The translations under genes were made by a program, and so were the position numbers. From contig CAJUPS010000023.1 of NCBI GenBank assembly GCA_910588045.1, positions 1 to 40,308 on the forward strand: a DNA stretch of 40,308 bases, written 5' to 3'. Positions 7,932 through 16,145 of the stretch are shown here, one piece after another; position 1 is the stretch's first letter; the number at the start of each line of letters is the position of its first letter. This stretch comes from an uncultured Oscillospiraceae bacterium. GTDB taxonomy: Bacteria > Bacillota > Clostridia > Oscillospirales > Oscillospiraceae. The notes under the pieces were generated by a model, which was given only the letters and a program-made list of their open reading frames with translations, ran no database searches and was not told the origin of the DNA.

Positions 7932-8762
7932 CTATTTCCGGTGGCGTCTCCGATACTCGATGGGACTGACGCCCTCGGACTTCCGGAAGCTCTGGGAGAA
8001 GTAGCTGAGAGAGGAGAAGCCCAGGATCTGCGCGATCTGCGAGACGCTGTGGTCCGTCTCCTGGAGCAGGAAGCAGCTCTCCTGGATGCGCCGGGCGATG
8101 AGGTAGCTGATGGGGGAGGTGTGAAACTCCTGCTGGAAGGTGTGGGAGAGGTGGTACTTGTTCACGTGCATCATGTCCGCCAGCTGGTCCAGGGACAGGT
8201 TCTCCTTGAAATGGTTGTCAATATACCGCCGCACCCGCTCACAGTTCCGGCTGGCCCGGGCCCCGGCCGGGGAGGCGCTCAGGGAGAAGTCCTCCCGCCG
8301 CCGCAGGCGCAGGAGGATCACGTTCAATAGGTTCTGACAGATCCCGTCGCACCCGGCCTGGGGCTCCCGGATCTCCTGCACCATCATCCGCAGGCAGGAG
8401 GAGATGACCTCCTGTTCCGCCGTCAGGTGCAGCAGGCCGCAGCCGCTGATGTCCGTCACGGTCTCCAATCCCTCCACACCCAGGACCACGTATTGCATGA
8501 GATCGCCGTTCTGGCTGGTCTCCGTGTGGGGGATGTTGGCGTTGACCACCACCAGGTCGTTGATGGCCACAGGAAAGCTGTCCTGCCAGACGCGGAAGAC
8601 GCCGTGTCCTCCGGTGATGAAAAACAGTTCCGCGCAGGCGTGGGTGTGGAGGGTCGAGTTCCACTCCGCGCTGTACTGCGCCCAAGTCACGTAGCGCAGA
8701 CGCACCCCGCCGTTCTCCGGCGCACGGACGCCGTCCGCCAACTTGTACTGCTGTGTGCTCAT
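7932..8762 (-). CDS. AraC-family regulator with cupin-type sensor domain
   Basis: 276 residues from the ATG at 8762 (MSTQQYKL), which has a GGGGGAGGG site; an ATG 11 codons upstream is less likely. The N-terminal ~140 residues form an AraC-type cupin, for example STLHTHACAELFFITGG and DLVVVNANIPHTE. The C-terminal part has the double helix-turn-helix ending ILGFSSLSYFSQSFRKSEGVSPIEYR. This architecture senses a sugar or metabolite and activates a neighbouring operon. A promoter lies at 8822-8850, and the gene is divergent from the LNB/GNB transporter operon, which it very likely controls. Confidence 0.9.
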   Translation of the reverse strand: MSTQQYKLADGVRAPENGGVRLRYVTWAQYSAEWNSTLHTHACAELFFITGGHGVFRVWQDSFPVAINDLVVVNANIPHTETSQNGDLMQYVVLGVEGLETVTDISGCGLLHLTAEQEVISSCLRMMVQEIREPQAGCDGICQNLLNVILLRLRRREDFSLSASPAGARASRNCERVRRYIDNHFKENLSLDQLADMMHVNKYHLSHTFQQEFHTSPISYLIARRIQESCFLLQETDHSVSQIAQILGFSSLSYFSQSFRKSEGVSPIEYRRRHRK

Positions 8763-8821
8763 GTGCAGACCCTCCCCCGTCACAATATTATACATGTCTT
8801 TTGATCGATGGGACTGTCTCC

Positions 8822-8850
8822 ATTATAGCGCCTCTTTCCGATTTGTACAA
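8822..8850 (-). promoter_or_regulatory. sigma-A type promoter for the cupin-AraC gene
   Basis: Minus strand TTGTAC, 17 bp, TATAAT (-10 at 8822-8827, -35 at 8845-8850), 60 nt before the chosen start. Confidence 0.7.
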
Positions 8851-9023
8851 CTGCTAAAAATGTAGGGCCCGCCGCTCCCCCTTGTTCGGGCAGAAGGGAA
8901 AAGGCGGCGGAACCAAAAGCGGCGGGTATTGTTGGTTTTGCCAAAAAGCACGGCGGAGGGCGGGCCGCGGTTCGTTCAAAACCGAAAACCACAAGATATA
9001 TAAAAAAGAGCACAACATAAGAA

Positions 9024-9051
9024 TTGCTAAAAGATTTTTATCGTGTATAAT
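9024..9051 (+). promoter_or_regulatory. sigma-A type promoter for the GNB/LNB transporter operon
   Basis: TTGCTA, 16 bp, perfect TATAAT (9046-9051), about 68 nt before the solute-binding protein start. Confidence 0.7.
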
Positions 9052-9119
9052 TTTACCTATCACAAGGGGAAGACGCCCCTTATCGCTGCAATCTATAAAT
9101 TTGAATGGAGGAAATTGGA

Positions 9120-10529
9120 ATGAAAAAGATTCTCAGCATGATCCTTGCGTGCATCATGGCGCTGTCCCTGCTGACCGCCTGCGGCGGCGGCGGAAACGAC
9201 CAGCCCGCCCAGACCGAGCCCCCCAAACAGGACGAGCCCGCGCCCGCCCCCGAGAAGACCCCCGATCCCGAGCCCGCCCCCGCCGAGGACGTAACCATCC
9301 AGGTGGCCGCCCTGGCCTCCGGCTATGAGGAAGCCTACCCCGGCATGTGGCAGGAGGTATGCGACGCCTTCACCGCCGCCACCGGCATCAAGGTGGACCT
9401 CATCGTGGACAAGAACCTGGAGGACGTCATCGGGCCCTCCATGCAGGGCGGCGAGTTCCCCGACGTGATCCACCTGGCCACCGGCCGTGAGAAGGGCCTC
9501 ACCGAGCAGTTCATCAAGGACCGCAACATCGCCGAGCTCACCGACGTGCTGGGCATGACCGTCCCCGGCGAGAGCGTGAAGGTCTCCGACAAGATCGTCG
9601 GCGGCTTCACCGACACCTCCGTCACCAACCCCTACAACGACGGCGTGACCTACCTGGCCCCCATGTTCTACTCCCCCTGCGGCCTGTTCTACAACGCGGG
9701 CCTCTTTGAGGAAAAGGGCTGGACCGTTCCCACCACCTGGGACGAAATGTGGGAGCTGGGCGACAAGGCCCAGGCCGAGGATCCCAACATGTACCTCTTT
9801 ACTTACCCCACTACCGGCTACTTCGACACCTTCATCCCCTCCCTGCTCTACTCTGCGGGCGGCGTGGACTTCTATAACAAAGCCCTGCGCTACGAAGAGG
9901 GCATCTGGGACACCCCCGAGGCACAGCAGTTCTTTGACATCACCGCCAAGCTGGCCGGGTACACCAACCCCATCACCCCCGCCCAGGCCAACGATCAGGA
10001 CTTCACCCAAAACCAGCAGCTGGTGCTGGATAACAAGGCCCTGTTCATGCCCAACGGCACCTGGGTCGTGGGCGAGATGGGCGAGGCTCCCCGGGCCGAC
10101 GGCTTCAAGTGGGGCATGACCCCCCTGCCCGCAGCCGGTACCGGCGCCCGCGTCAGCTATTGCTGGCTGGAGCAGGCGTGGATCCCCGCCGGCGCACCCA
10201 ACATGGACGCCGCCAAGCAATTCGTGGCGTTCCTGTACAGCGACACGGCCTGCGCTATCTTCGCCAAGGGCGGCGCGGTGCAGCCTGTTCCCGGCATCAC
10301 CGACAACTTTGAGGGCGACAACAAGATGTTCTACTCCATCTATGACAACGGCGCCGAGGCTGCTATGGGCGGCTTCGCGGCCTACAACTCCGTAGCCGGT
10401 CTGGGCACCGTCCGCGAGGAGTTCCAGGATCCGTTCAACGGCCTGGTGGACGGCAGCGTGACCAAGGATCAGTGGATCGACAATGTGAAGGCCGCCAGCG
10501 ATCAGATGCGCGCCAACCTCATGGGCTGA
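9120..10529 (+). CDS. ABC transporter sugar-binding lipoprotein (family 1), probably for galacto-N-biose/lacto-N-biose
   Basis: 469 residues. The lipoprotein signal has lipobox LLTAC with Cys21, followed by a Pro/Glu/Ala-rich linker to about residue 60. The mature part is a family 1 extracellular solute-binding protein: VCDAFTAATGIKVDLIVDKNLEDV, MQGGEFPDVIHL, TGYFDTFIPSLLYSAGG and QAWIPAGAPNMDAAKQFVAFL. The start at 9120 is fixed by a GGAGG at 9107-9111. It is anchored outside the membrane and hands sugar to the two permeases that follow. No ATPase gene is in the locus, so a shared MsmX-type ATPase elsewhere is expected, as known for such transporters. The substrate is inferred from the GH112 phosphorylase at the end of the operon. 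Confidence 0.9.
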   Translation: MKKILSMILACIMALSLLTACGGGGNDQPAQTEPPKQDEPAPAPEKTPDPEPAPAEDVTIQVAALASGYEEAYPGMWQEVCDAFTAATGIKVDLIVDKNLEDVIGPSMQGGEFPDVIHLATGREKGLTEQFIKDRNIAELTDVLGMTVPGESVKVSDKIVGGFTDTSVTNPYNDGVTYLAPMFYSPCGLFYNAGLFEEKGWTVPTTWDEMWELGDKAQAEDPNMYLFTYPTTGYFDTFIPSLLYSAGGVDFYNKALRYEEGIWDTPEAQQFFDITAKLAGYTNPITPAQANDQDFTQNQQLVLDNKALFMPNGTWVVGEMGEAPRADGFKWGMTPLPAAGTGARVSYCWLEQAWIPAGAPNMDAAKQFVAFLYSDTACAIFAKGGAVQPVPGITDNFEGDNKMFYSIYDNGAEAAMGGFAAYNSVAGLGTVREEFQDPFNGLVDGSVTKDQWIDNVKAASDQMRANLMG

Positions 10530-10574
10530 TCCGGGCAGCGCTCATAAGTATTCCATCACATAGTCCGTAAGGCA

Positions 10575-10604
10575 GGCGGCGGTGAGCGTTTGCTCACCGC
10601 CGCC
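10575..10604 (+). terminator. strong intercistronic hairpin between binding protein and permease genes
   Basis: A perfect 13 bp stem (GGCGGCGGTGAGC with its complement, loop GTTT) lies between 10575 and 10604. No T-run follows, so it is more likely an mRNA-stabilising or partial read-through element that keeps the binding-protein message more abundant than the permease message. Confidence 0.7.
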
Positions 10605-10635
10605 GCTGTATTATCAGAGAGAAGGGAGCGATCTC

Positions 10636-11511
10636 ATGCGCCGCAGCAAAGACCGCAGCATATTCATTGCCCTGTGCGTAGCGCCCGCGACCATCCTGTT
10701 TTTCATCTTCATGGTCCTGCCCACCCTGAACGTGTTCCGCATGTCCCTCTTCGAGCGGGGCGCGTATTCCCCCGACGAGACCTTTGTGGGCCTGAACAAC
10801 TTCAAGGTCCTGTTCCAGGATGCCAAGTTCATCGCCGCCATGCAGAACACGATCCTGCTCATCGTGACGGTGACGCTCATCACCTTCTTCTTCGCCATCC
10901 TCTTCGCCGCCATCCTCACCCGGGAGAAGATCAAGGGGCAGAATTTCTTCCGCGTGATCTTCTACATACCGAACATCCTCTCGGTGGTGGTCATCGCCGG
11001 TATCTTCTCCGCCATCTACAAGCCCGAGAACGGGATGCTCAACTCCGTGCTGTCCTTCCTCTCGGGCCGGGACATCATGATCCTGTGGAAGGGCCAGCAG
11101 ATGGTCATTATCTCCATCATCATCGCCATGGTCTGGCAGGCCATCGGCTACTACATGGTCATGTATATGGCCTCCATGTCGGCGGTGCCCGTGGACCTCT
11201 ACGAGTCCGCCAGCCTGGACGGCGCGGGGCGCATCGCCCAGTTCTTCCAGATCACCCTGCCCCTCATCTGGACCAACATCCGCACCACCCTGACCTTCTT
11301 CATCATCTCCACCATCAACATGGCCTTCCTGTTCGTCAAGGCCATGGTGGCCAAGGGCATGGCCGACGTGGGCCTCAGCTTCATGTACGCCCAGAAGGAC
11401 GCGGGGCTCTACGGCTACTCCATGGCGGCGGGCGTGGTGATCTTCCTCTTCTCCTTCCTGCTCTCGGCCATGGTCAACAGGGTCACCAAGCGGGATGTTC
11501 TGGAAATGTAA
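10636..11511 (+). CDS. sugar ABC transporter permease (MalF/UgpA type)
   Basis: 291 residues with about six membrane segments. The start MRRSKDRSIFIALCVAPA at 10636 has a GAAGGGAG site; an in-frame ATG 18 codons upstream sits inside the hairpin and is unlikely. The inner-membrane permease signature (EAA loop) is visible as DLYESASLDGAGRIAQFFQITLP. It forms the translocation channel with the next gene product. The stop lies 13 nt before the second permease start. Confidence 0.92.
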   Translation: MRRSKDRSIFIALCVAPATILFFIFMVLPTLNVFRMSLFERGAYSPDETFVGLNNFKVLFQDAKFIAAMQNTILLIVTVTLITFFFAILFAAILTREKIKGQNFFRVIFYIPNILSVVVIAGIFSAIYKPENGMLNSVLSFLSGRDIMILWKGQQMVIISIIIAMVWQAIGYYMVMYMASMSAVPVDLYESASLDGAGRIAQFFQITLPLIWTNIRTTLTFFIISTINMAFLFVKAMVAKGMADVGLSFMYAQKDAGLYGYSMAAGVVIFLFSFLLSAMVNRVTKRDVLEM

Positions 11512-11524
11512 GGAGGGCCGGAAT

Positions 11525-12415
11525 ATGAAACAGCAAAACAAGTCCATCACCGCCGAGCCGGTATTCAAGGCGTTCATCTACGTGGTCCTCATCACCCTGG
11601 CGATCCTCATCATCGTCCCCGTGGCCTGGGTGTTCCTGGCCTCTATCAAGCAGAACAGCGAGTTTTACGGCAACCCCTGGGCCCTGCCCGCCGGATTCTA
11701 CTGGCAGAACTTTGTGGACGCCTGGAACTCCGCCAGCATGGGCAGCTATATGATCAACTCCGTCATCGTCACGGCCCTGAGCCTGGCGCTGCTGCTGGTC
11801 ATCGCCCTTCCGGCGGCCTACTGCCTGTCCCGGTTCCAGTTCCGGGGAAGGAAGCTTCTCAATACCTGCTTCATGGCGGGCCTGTTCATCAACGTCAACT
11901 ACATCGTGGTCCCCATCTTCCTGATGCTGAAGGACGGGGACGCGTGGCTGAAGAAGATCATCGGGGACGGCTTCCTGCTCAACAACATCTTCGTCCTGGC
12001 GGTGGTGTACGCCTCCACGGCCCTGCCCTTCACCATCTACCTGCTCTCCGGCTACTTCGCCACCCTGCCCCACGACTTTGAGGAGGCGGCCTACATCGAC
12101 GGCGCGGGCTACGGCTCCACCATGGTGCGGATCATCTTCCCCATGGCCCAGCCCTCCATCATCACCATCATCCTCTTCAACTTCCTCTCCTTCTGGAACG
12201 AGTACATCATCTCCATGACCCTCATGAGCAGCGCCAAGGGCCAGAAGACCCTTCCGGTGGGACTGCTGAACCTGATGCAGGCCCAGCAGTCCTCCGCGGA
12301 GTACGGCATATTGTACGCCGGTCTGGTGCTGGTGATGCTGCCCACGCTGATCCTCTACATCTGTGTGCAGAAGAAGCTGACCCAGGGCATGACCGTGGGC
12401 GGCTTGAAAGGTTAA
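11525..12415 (+). CDS. sugar ABC transporter permease (MalG/UgpE type)
   Basis: 296 residues with about six membrane segments. The start at 11525 follows an AGGAGGG site. The EAA loop is DFEEAAYIDGAGYGSTMVRIIFPMAQP, and the C-terminus ends KKLTQGMTVGGLKG, the usual ending of carbohydrate uptake permeases of this type. It pairs with the preceding permease. The gene is 9 nt upstream of a small membrane protein gene. Confidence 0.92.
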   Translation: MKQQNKSITAEPVFKAFIYVVLITLAILIIVPVAWVFLASIKQNSEFYGNPWALPAGFYWQNFVDAWNSASMGSYMINSVIVTALSLALLLVIALPAAYCLSRFQFRGRKLLNTCFMAGLFINVNYIVVPIFLMLKDGDAWLKKIIGDGFLLNNIFVLAVVYASTALPFTIYLLSGYFATLPHDFEEAAYIDGAGYGSTMVRIIFPMAQPSIITIILFNFLSFWNEYIISMTLMSSAKGQKTLPVGLLNLMQAQQSSAEYGILYAGLVLVMLPTLILYICVQKKLTQGMTVGGLKG

Positions 12416-12424
12416 AGGGGTGAA

Positions 12425-12628
12425 ATGATGCAATTTTGGAAAGAACATGCCGCCCTGCGGCTGGTTTTGATGCTGGTCACCTTTGTCCTTGGGATATTCC
12501 TGCTGATCTACGGCTGGAAGCAGACCGGGCAGCTGGGCGGCCTGGGGCTGATGCTGGTGGGCGTGGCGCTGCTGCTGGTGACGCTGGCGCTGTACAACAA
12601 GCCCTTTGAAGACCCGAAGAAGCGATGA
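12425..12628 (+). CDS. small two-helix membrane protein of unknown function
   Basis: 67 residues with two hydrophobic helices (about 12-29 and 40-57), a short turn TGQLGG between them, and a charged tail FEDPKKR. An AAGGGGTGAA site precedes the ATG. It sits between the permease and phosphorylase genes with gaps of 9 and 12 nt, so it belongs to the operon. I do not know a function; it may correspond to a recently defined DUF seen beside GH112 genes, but I cannot verify that. It may be an accessory subunit of the transporter. Confidence 0.75.
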   Translation: MMQFWKEHAALRLVLMLVTFVLGIFLLIYGWKQTGQLGGLGLMLVGVALLLVTLALYNKPFEDPKKR

Positions 12629-12640
12629 AAGGGAAAATTT

Positions 12641-14803
12641 ATGGAAAATAAGCAATTTGGCCGCGTGACCATCCCCACGGACGTGGACGTGGTGCCCGAG
12701 ACCCTGGCGCTGGTGAAGCGCTGGGGCGCGGACGCCATCCGGGACTGCGACGGCACCGACTACCCGGAGGAGCTCAAGGGCGTGGACGCCAAGGTCTACT
12801 CCACCTACTACACCACCCGCAAGGACAACGCTTGGGCCCGGGCCAACCCCGACGAGGTCCAGCAGTGCTACATCATGACGGGTTTCCACACCGCCGGGGA
12901 GGGCGCCCTGTCCATCCCCCTGATGCAGGGCATCAGCACGGAGCTCATGGAGCCCAACACCCGGGACGACATCCGGCGCTGGTGGGAGGTCATGGACCGC
13001 ACCGCCGGGGAGCCCCTGTCCCCGGACGCCTGGCGCTATGACCCGGAGACGGGCTGCGTGGTCATCGACGCACCTAAGGCGTTTCACGACTACACCGTCA
13101 GCTTCCTGGCCTACCTCATCTGGGACCCGGTCCACATGTACAACGCCGTCACCAACGACTGGAAGGACTTCGAGCACCAGATCACCTTCGACGTCCGCCA
13201 GCCCAAGACCCACAAGTTCACCATGGAGCGCCTGCGGAAGTTCATCGTGGACCACCCCTACGTGGACGTGATCCGCTATACCACCTTCTTCCACCAGTTC
13301 ACCCTTGTTTTCGACGAGCTCAAGCGGGAGAAGTACGTGGACTGGTACGGCTACTCCGCCAGCGTGTCCCCCTATATCCTGGAGCAGTTTGAGAAAGAGG
13401 CGGGCTATAAGTTCCGCCCCGAGTTCATCATCGACCAGGGTTACTACAACAACCAGTACCGGGTCCCCTCCAGGGAGTTCAAGGACTTCATGGCATTCCA
13501 GCGCCGGGAAGTCGCCGCCCTGGCCAAGGAGATGGTGGACATCACCCACGAGCTGGGCAAGGAGGCCATGATGTTCCTGGGGGACCACTGGATCGGCACG
13601 GAGCCCTATCTGGACGAGTTCAAGTCCATCGGCCTGGACGCCGTGGTGGGCAGCGTGGGCAACGGCTCCACCCTGCGGCTCATCTCCGACATCCCCGGGG
13701 TGAAGTACACCGAGGGGCGGTTCCTGCCCTACTTCTTCCCCGATACCTTCCACGAGGGGGGCGACCCCGTCCGGGAGGCCAAGGAGAACTGGGTCACCGC
13801 CCGCCGGGCCATCCTGCGCAAGCCCATCGACCGCATCGGCTACGGCGGCTACCTGAAGCTGGCCTGCCAGTTCCCGGCGTTCATCGACTACGTGGAGAGC
13901 GTCTGCAAGGAGTTCCGGGAGCTCTACGCCAACATCGGCCGCGCCCGGCCCTACTGCATAAAGACGGTGGCGGTGCTCAACAGCTGGGGCAAGGCCCGCT
14001 CCTGGGGCTGCCACATGGTCCATCACGGTCTGTACCACAAGCAGAACTACTCCTATGCCGGAGTCATCGAGGCCCTCTCCGGCGCCCCCTTCGACGTGCG
14101 GTTTCTCAGCTTCGACGACCTCAAGGCCGAGCCCCACGCCCTGGACGGCGTGGACGTGCTCCTCAACGTGGGCGACGGCGACACGGCCCACACCGGCGGC
14201 GCGGTCTGGGAGGACCCCGCCATCGCCGCCCTGGTGAAGCGCTTCGTGTGGAACGGCGGCGGCCTCATCGGCGTGGGCGAGCCCTCCGGGCACCAGTATC
14301 AGGGCCGTTACCTCCAGCTCTCCGGCGTGCTGGGGGTGGAGAAGGAGACGGGCTTCACCCTGGGTTACGACAAGTACAACTGGGAGGAGCACCCGGACCA
14401 CTTCCTCCTGGCGGACTGCACCAAGCCTGTGGACTTCGGCGAGGGCAAAAAGTCCATCTACGCCCTCCCCGGCGCGGAGATCCTGGTCCAGCGGGACAAG
14501 GAGGTCCAGCTGGCGGTGAACCAATTCGGCGGGGGCCGGGCGGTCTATCTCTCCGGCCTGCCCTACAGCTTTGAGAACAGCCGCCTGCTCTACCGGGCCA
14601 TCCTCTGGAGCGCCCGGGGAGAGGAGGACCTCCACAGGTGGTTCTCCAGCAACTTCAACGCGGAGGTCCACGCCTACGTGGAGAGCGGCAAATACTGCGT
14701 GGTCAACAACACCTATGAGCCCCAGTCCACCACGGTCTATACGGACGGCGGGAGCTTCCCCCTGGACCTGGCGGCCAATGAAATCCGGTGGTTTGAGATC
14801 TGA
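12641..14803 (+). CDS. lnpA: 1,3-beta-galactosyl-N-acetylhexosamine phosphorylase (GH112)
   Basis: 720 residues, the usual length. It splits Gal-beta-1,3-GlcNAc (lacto-N-biose) or Gal-beta-1,3-GalNAc (galacto-N-biose) with phosphate, giving galactose 1-phosphate and the free amino sugar in the cytoplasm. Long stretches match what I recall of bifidobacterial LnpA: YTVSFLAYLIWDPVHMYN, the EAMMFLGDHWIGTEPY block, the GVKYTEGRFLPYFFPDTF block and RIGYGGYL. Asp315 in FLGDHW corresponds to the catalytic acid Asp313 of the Bifidobacterium enzyme. The N-terminal TIM barrel is followed by a Rossmann-like middle part (VDVLLNVGDGDTAHTGG) and a C-terminal beta domain. Whether it prefers the mucin or the milk disaccharide cannot be told here. 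It is the last gene of the transporter operon. No lnpB kinase, galT or galE is adjacent. Confidence 0.95.
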   Translation: MENKQFGRVTIPTDVDVVPETLALVKRWGADAIRDCDGTDYPEELKGVDAKVYSTYYTTRKDNAWARANPDEVQQCYIMTGFHTAGEGALSIPLMQGISTELMEPNTRDDIRRWWEVMDRTAGEPLSPDAWRYDPETGCVVIDAPKAFHDYTVSFLAYLIWDPVHMYNAVTNDWKDFEHQITFDVRQPKTHKFTMERLRKFIVDHPYVDVIRYTTFFHQFTLVFDELKREKYVDWYGYSASVSPYILEQFEKEAGYKFRPEFIIDQGYYNNQYRVPSREFKDFMAFQRREVAALAKEMVDITHELGKEAMMFLGDHWIGTEPYLDEFKSIGLDAVVGSVGNGSTLRLISDIPGVKYTEGRFLPYFFPDTFHEGGDPVREAKENWVTARRAILRKPIDRIGYGGYLKLACQFPAFIDYVESVCKEFRELYANIGRARPYCIKTVAVLNSWGKARSWGCHMVHHGLYHKQNYSYAGVIEALSGAPFDVRFLSFDDLKAEPHALDGVDVLLNVGDGDTAHTGGAVWEDPAIAALVKRFVWNGGGLIGVGEPSGHQYQGRYLQLSGVLGVEKETGFTLGYDKYNWEEHPDHFLLADCTKPVDFGEGKKSIYALPGAEILVQRDKEVQLAVNQFGGGRAVYLSGLPYSFENSRLLYRAILWSARGEEDLHRWFSSNFNAEVHAYVESGKYCVVNNTYEPQSTTVYTDGGSFPLDLAANEIRWFEI

Positions 14804-14820
14804 GCGAGCAGAAAAAAGCA

Positions 14821-14848
14821 TTGCTTCCGACAAAAAATGTGGTATCAT
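14821..14848 (+). promoter_or_regulatory. promoter for rubrerythrin gene
   Basis: TTGCTT, 16 bp, TATCAT (14843-14848), 35 nt before the start codon. Confidence 0.5.
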
Positions 14849-14882
14849 GACACCACCAAACTGATTGCAGGAGGAACCTATC

Positions 14883-15419
14883 ATGTCCAAATACGCAGGC
14901 ACACAGACCGGGAAGAACCTGGAGGCCGCCTTTGCAGGCGAATCCCAGGCCCGGAACAAGTACACCTATTTTGCCTCCAAGGCCAAGAAGGAGGGCTTTG
15001 AGCAGATCGCAGCCCTGTTCCTGAAGACCGCCGACAACGAGAAGGAGCACGCCAAAATGTGGTTCAAGGAGCTGGAGGGCATCGGCAGCACCGCCGAGAA
15101 CCTGGCCGCCGCCGCCAGCGGGGAGAACTACGAGTGGACCGACATGTACGCCGGATTCGCCGAGACGGCGGAAAAAGAGGGCTTCCCCGAGTTGGCCGCC
15201 AAGTTCCGTCTGGTGGCCGCCATCGAGAAGCACCACGAGGAGCGCTACCGCGCCCTGCTGCGGAACGTAGAGGCCCAGGAGGTCTTTAAGAAGAGCGAGG
15301 TCAAGGTCTGGGAGTGCCGCAACTGCGGTCACATCGTGGTGGGCACGGAGGCCCCCGAGGTCTGCCCCGCCTGCGCCCATCCCCAGTCCTACTTCGAGGT
15401 CTCCGCAGAGAATTATTGA
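14883..15419 (+). CDS. rbr: rubrerythrin
   Basis: 178 residues. The N-terminal ferritin-like four-helix domain has the di-iron ligands: AAFAGESQARNKY, NEKEHAKMW, FAETAEKEGFPELA and EKHHEERY. The C-terminal rubredoxin-like domain has CRNCG (Cys145, Cys148) and CPAC (Cys161, Cys164) for one Fe(SCys)4. It reduces hydrogen peroxide to water using electrons from rubredoxin or NADH-dependent partners, which is the main peroxide defence of strict anaerobes. The start at 14883 follows an AGGAGG site. It has its own promoter and terminator. Confidence 0.96.
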   Translation: MSKYAGTQTGKNLEAAFAGESQARNKYTYFASKAKKEGFEQIAALFLKTADNEKEHAKMWFKELEGIGSTAENLAAAASGENYEWTDMYAGFAETAEKEGFPELAAKFRLVAAIEKHHEERYRALLRNVEAQEVFKKSEVKVWECRNCGHIVVGTEAPEVCPACAHPQSYFEVSAENY

Positions 15420-15431
15420 TAGATTTTGCAG

Positions 15432-15470
15432 AAAGCCGTCCGGGTCAGCACCCGGACGGCTTTTATTATT
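15432..15470 (+). terminator. intrinsic terminator between convergent rubrerythrin and spoIIIAH genes
   Basis: A 14 bp perfect stem AAAGCCGTCCGGGT (15432-15445 with 15450-15463), loop CAGC, then TATTATT. It ends rbr and probably also slows spoIIIA transcription from the other side, although that strand lacks a good T-run. Confidence 0.88.
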
Positions 15471-16119
15471 CCGCCTTCATGATCGTAATCTGATCGGCGG
15501 TATAGGACGTCTCATTGAGCACGATGTCGGTGATCTTCGCCACGTCCCCCATCTGCAAGTCCTCCTCCAGGGGGGACACCACCACGCTGATACTGTTCTC
15601 CCCCATGAAGGCCACACAGTCGGCGTAGCCCTTGGCGATCACCAGATTCTCGATCTGGCTCTCCAGCATGGTGTAGCCCGCCAGGGTCTGAATGGCCTGG
15701 TTGGCGTCATCCAGGACGCTCTGTTCCACGTTCTCCTGCGCGGACGCCTCCCGCAGCAGGCTCAGGGCGTTATCCCGGGACTGCTGGCGGCTGAGGCGGG
15801 CGGTGTCGAAGTAGCTGCTGGTGGGCGCGGCCTCGCCCTCGCCGCCGTCCGCCTTCTCGCCCTCCAGCGTGGTGGGCACGCCGCCCACCAGGGCCGCATC
15901 GCCCAGGACCTTGGTGGAGGAGCCGCCCTCCTTCTCCCCCTCGCCGTCGGACTTCTTGTCATCGGTCTTCTGACTGTCCGCCAGGGTCTGCACCCCCGCC
16001 GGGGATGCGTCGTCCTCCTTGCCCACGTTCCCGGCGTAGCGCCAGTTCAGATAGACCGCCGCGCACACGAACAGCAGCACCGTCGCCACGACGGCGTTTC
16101 GCTTCCATTGATTCCACAT
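15466..16119 (-). CDS. spoIIIAH: stage III sporulation protein AH (SpoIIIAH)
   Basis: 217 residues. It has one membrane segment near the N-terminus (NAVVATVLLFVCAAVYLNW), then a long acidic, low-complexity linker to about residue 95. The C-terminal YscJ/FliF-like domain includes DTARLSRQQSRDNALSLLREA, LAGYTMLESQIENLVIAKGY and ITDIVLNETSYTADQITIM. In Bacillus, AH in the mother-cell membrane binds forespore SpoIIQ to form the feeding-tube channel. The ATG at 16119 has GGAGG upstream. It is the last gene of spoIIIA. Confidence 0.93.
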   Translation of the reverse strand: MWNQWKRNAVVATVLLFVCAAVYLNWRYAGNVGKEDDASPAGVQTLADSQKTDDKKSDGEGEKEGGSSTKVLGDAALVGGVPTTLEGEKADGGEGEAAPTSSYFDTARLSRQQSRDNALSLLREASAQENVEQSVLDDANQAIQTLAGYTMLESQIENLVIAKGYADCVAFMGENSISVVVSPLEEDLQMGDVAKITDIVLNETSYTADQITIMKAE

Positions 16120-16145
16120 TCCTTCATTTCCTCCGATTTCTGATT

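Larger units (their letters stand above)
8763..9119. other. divergent intergenic region (357 bp) with promoters and inverted repeats
   Basis: This is the control region between the AraC genes and the sugar transporter operon. It holds a leftward promoter (8822-8850), a rightward promoter (9024-9051), a perfect 9 bp inverted repeat CCCGCCGCT/AGCGGCGGG (8868-8876 and 8918-8926), and a smaller one CGGTT/AACCG (8968-8972 and 8980-8984). Either repeat could be an operator; nothing in the sequence proves it. I see no small gene. Confidence 0.6.

Noticed and set aside
8868..8926. Riboswitch or small RNA in the AraC/transporter divergent region
   Set aside because: Only a perfect 9 bp inverted repeat and AT-rich DNA are visible; no known riboswitch core could be matched.
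11483..14965. 1160-codon open frame antisense to the permease and GH112 genes
   Set aside because: Shadow of GC-rich sense genes; repetitive His/Val/Gly-rich composition and no recognisable motif.
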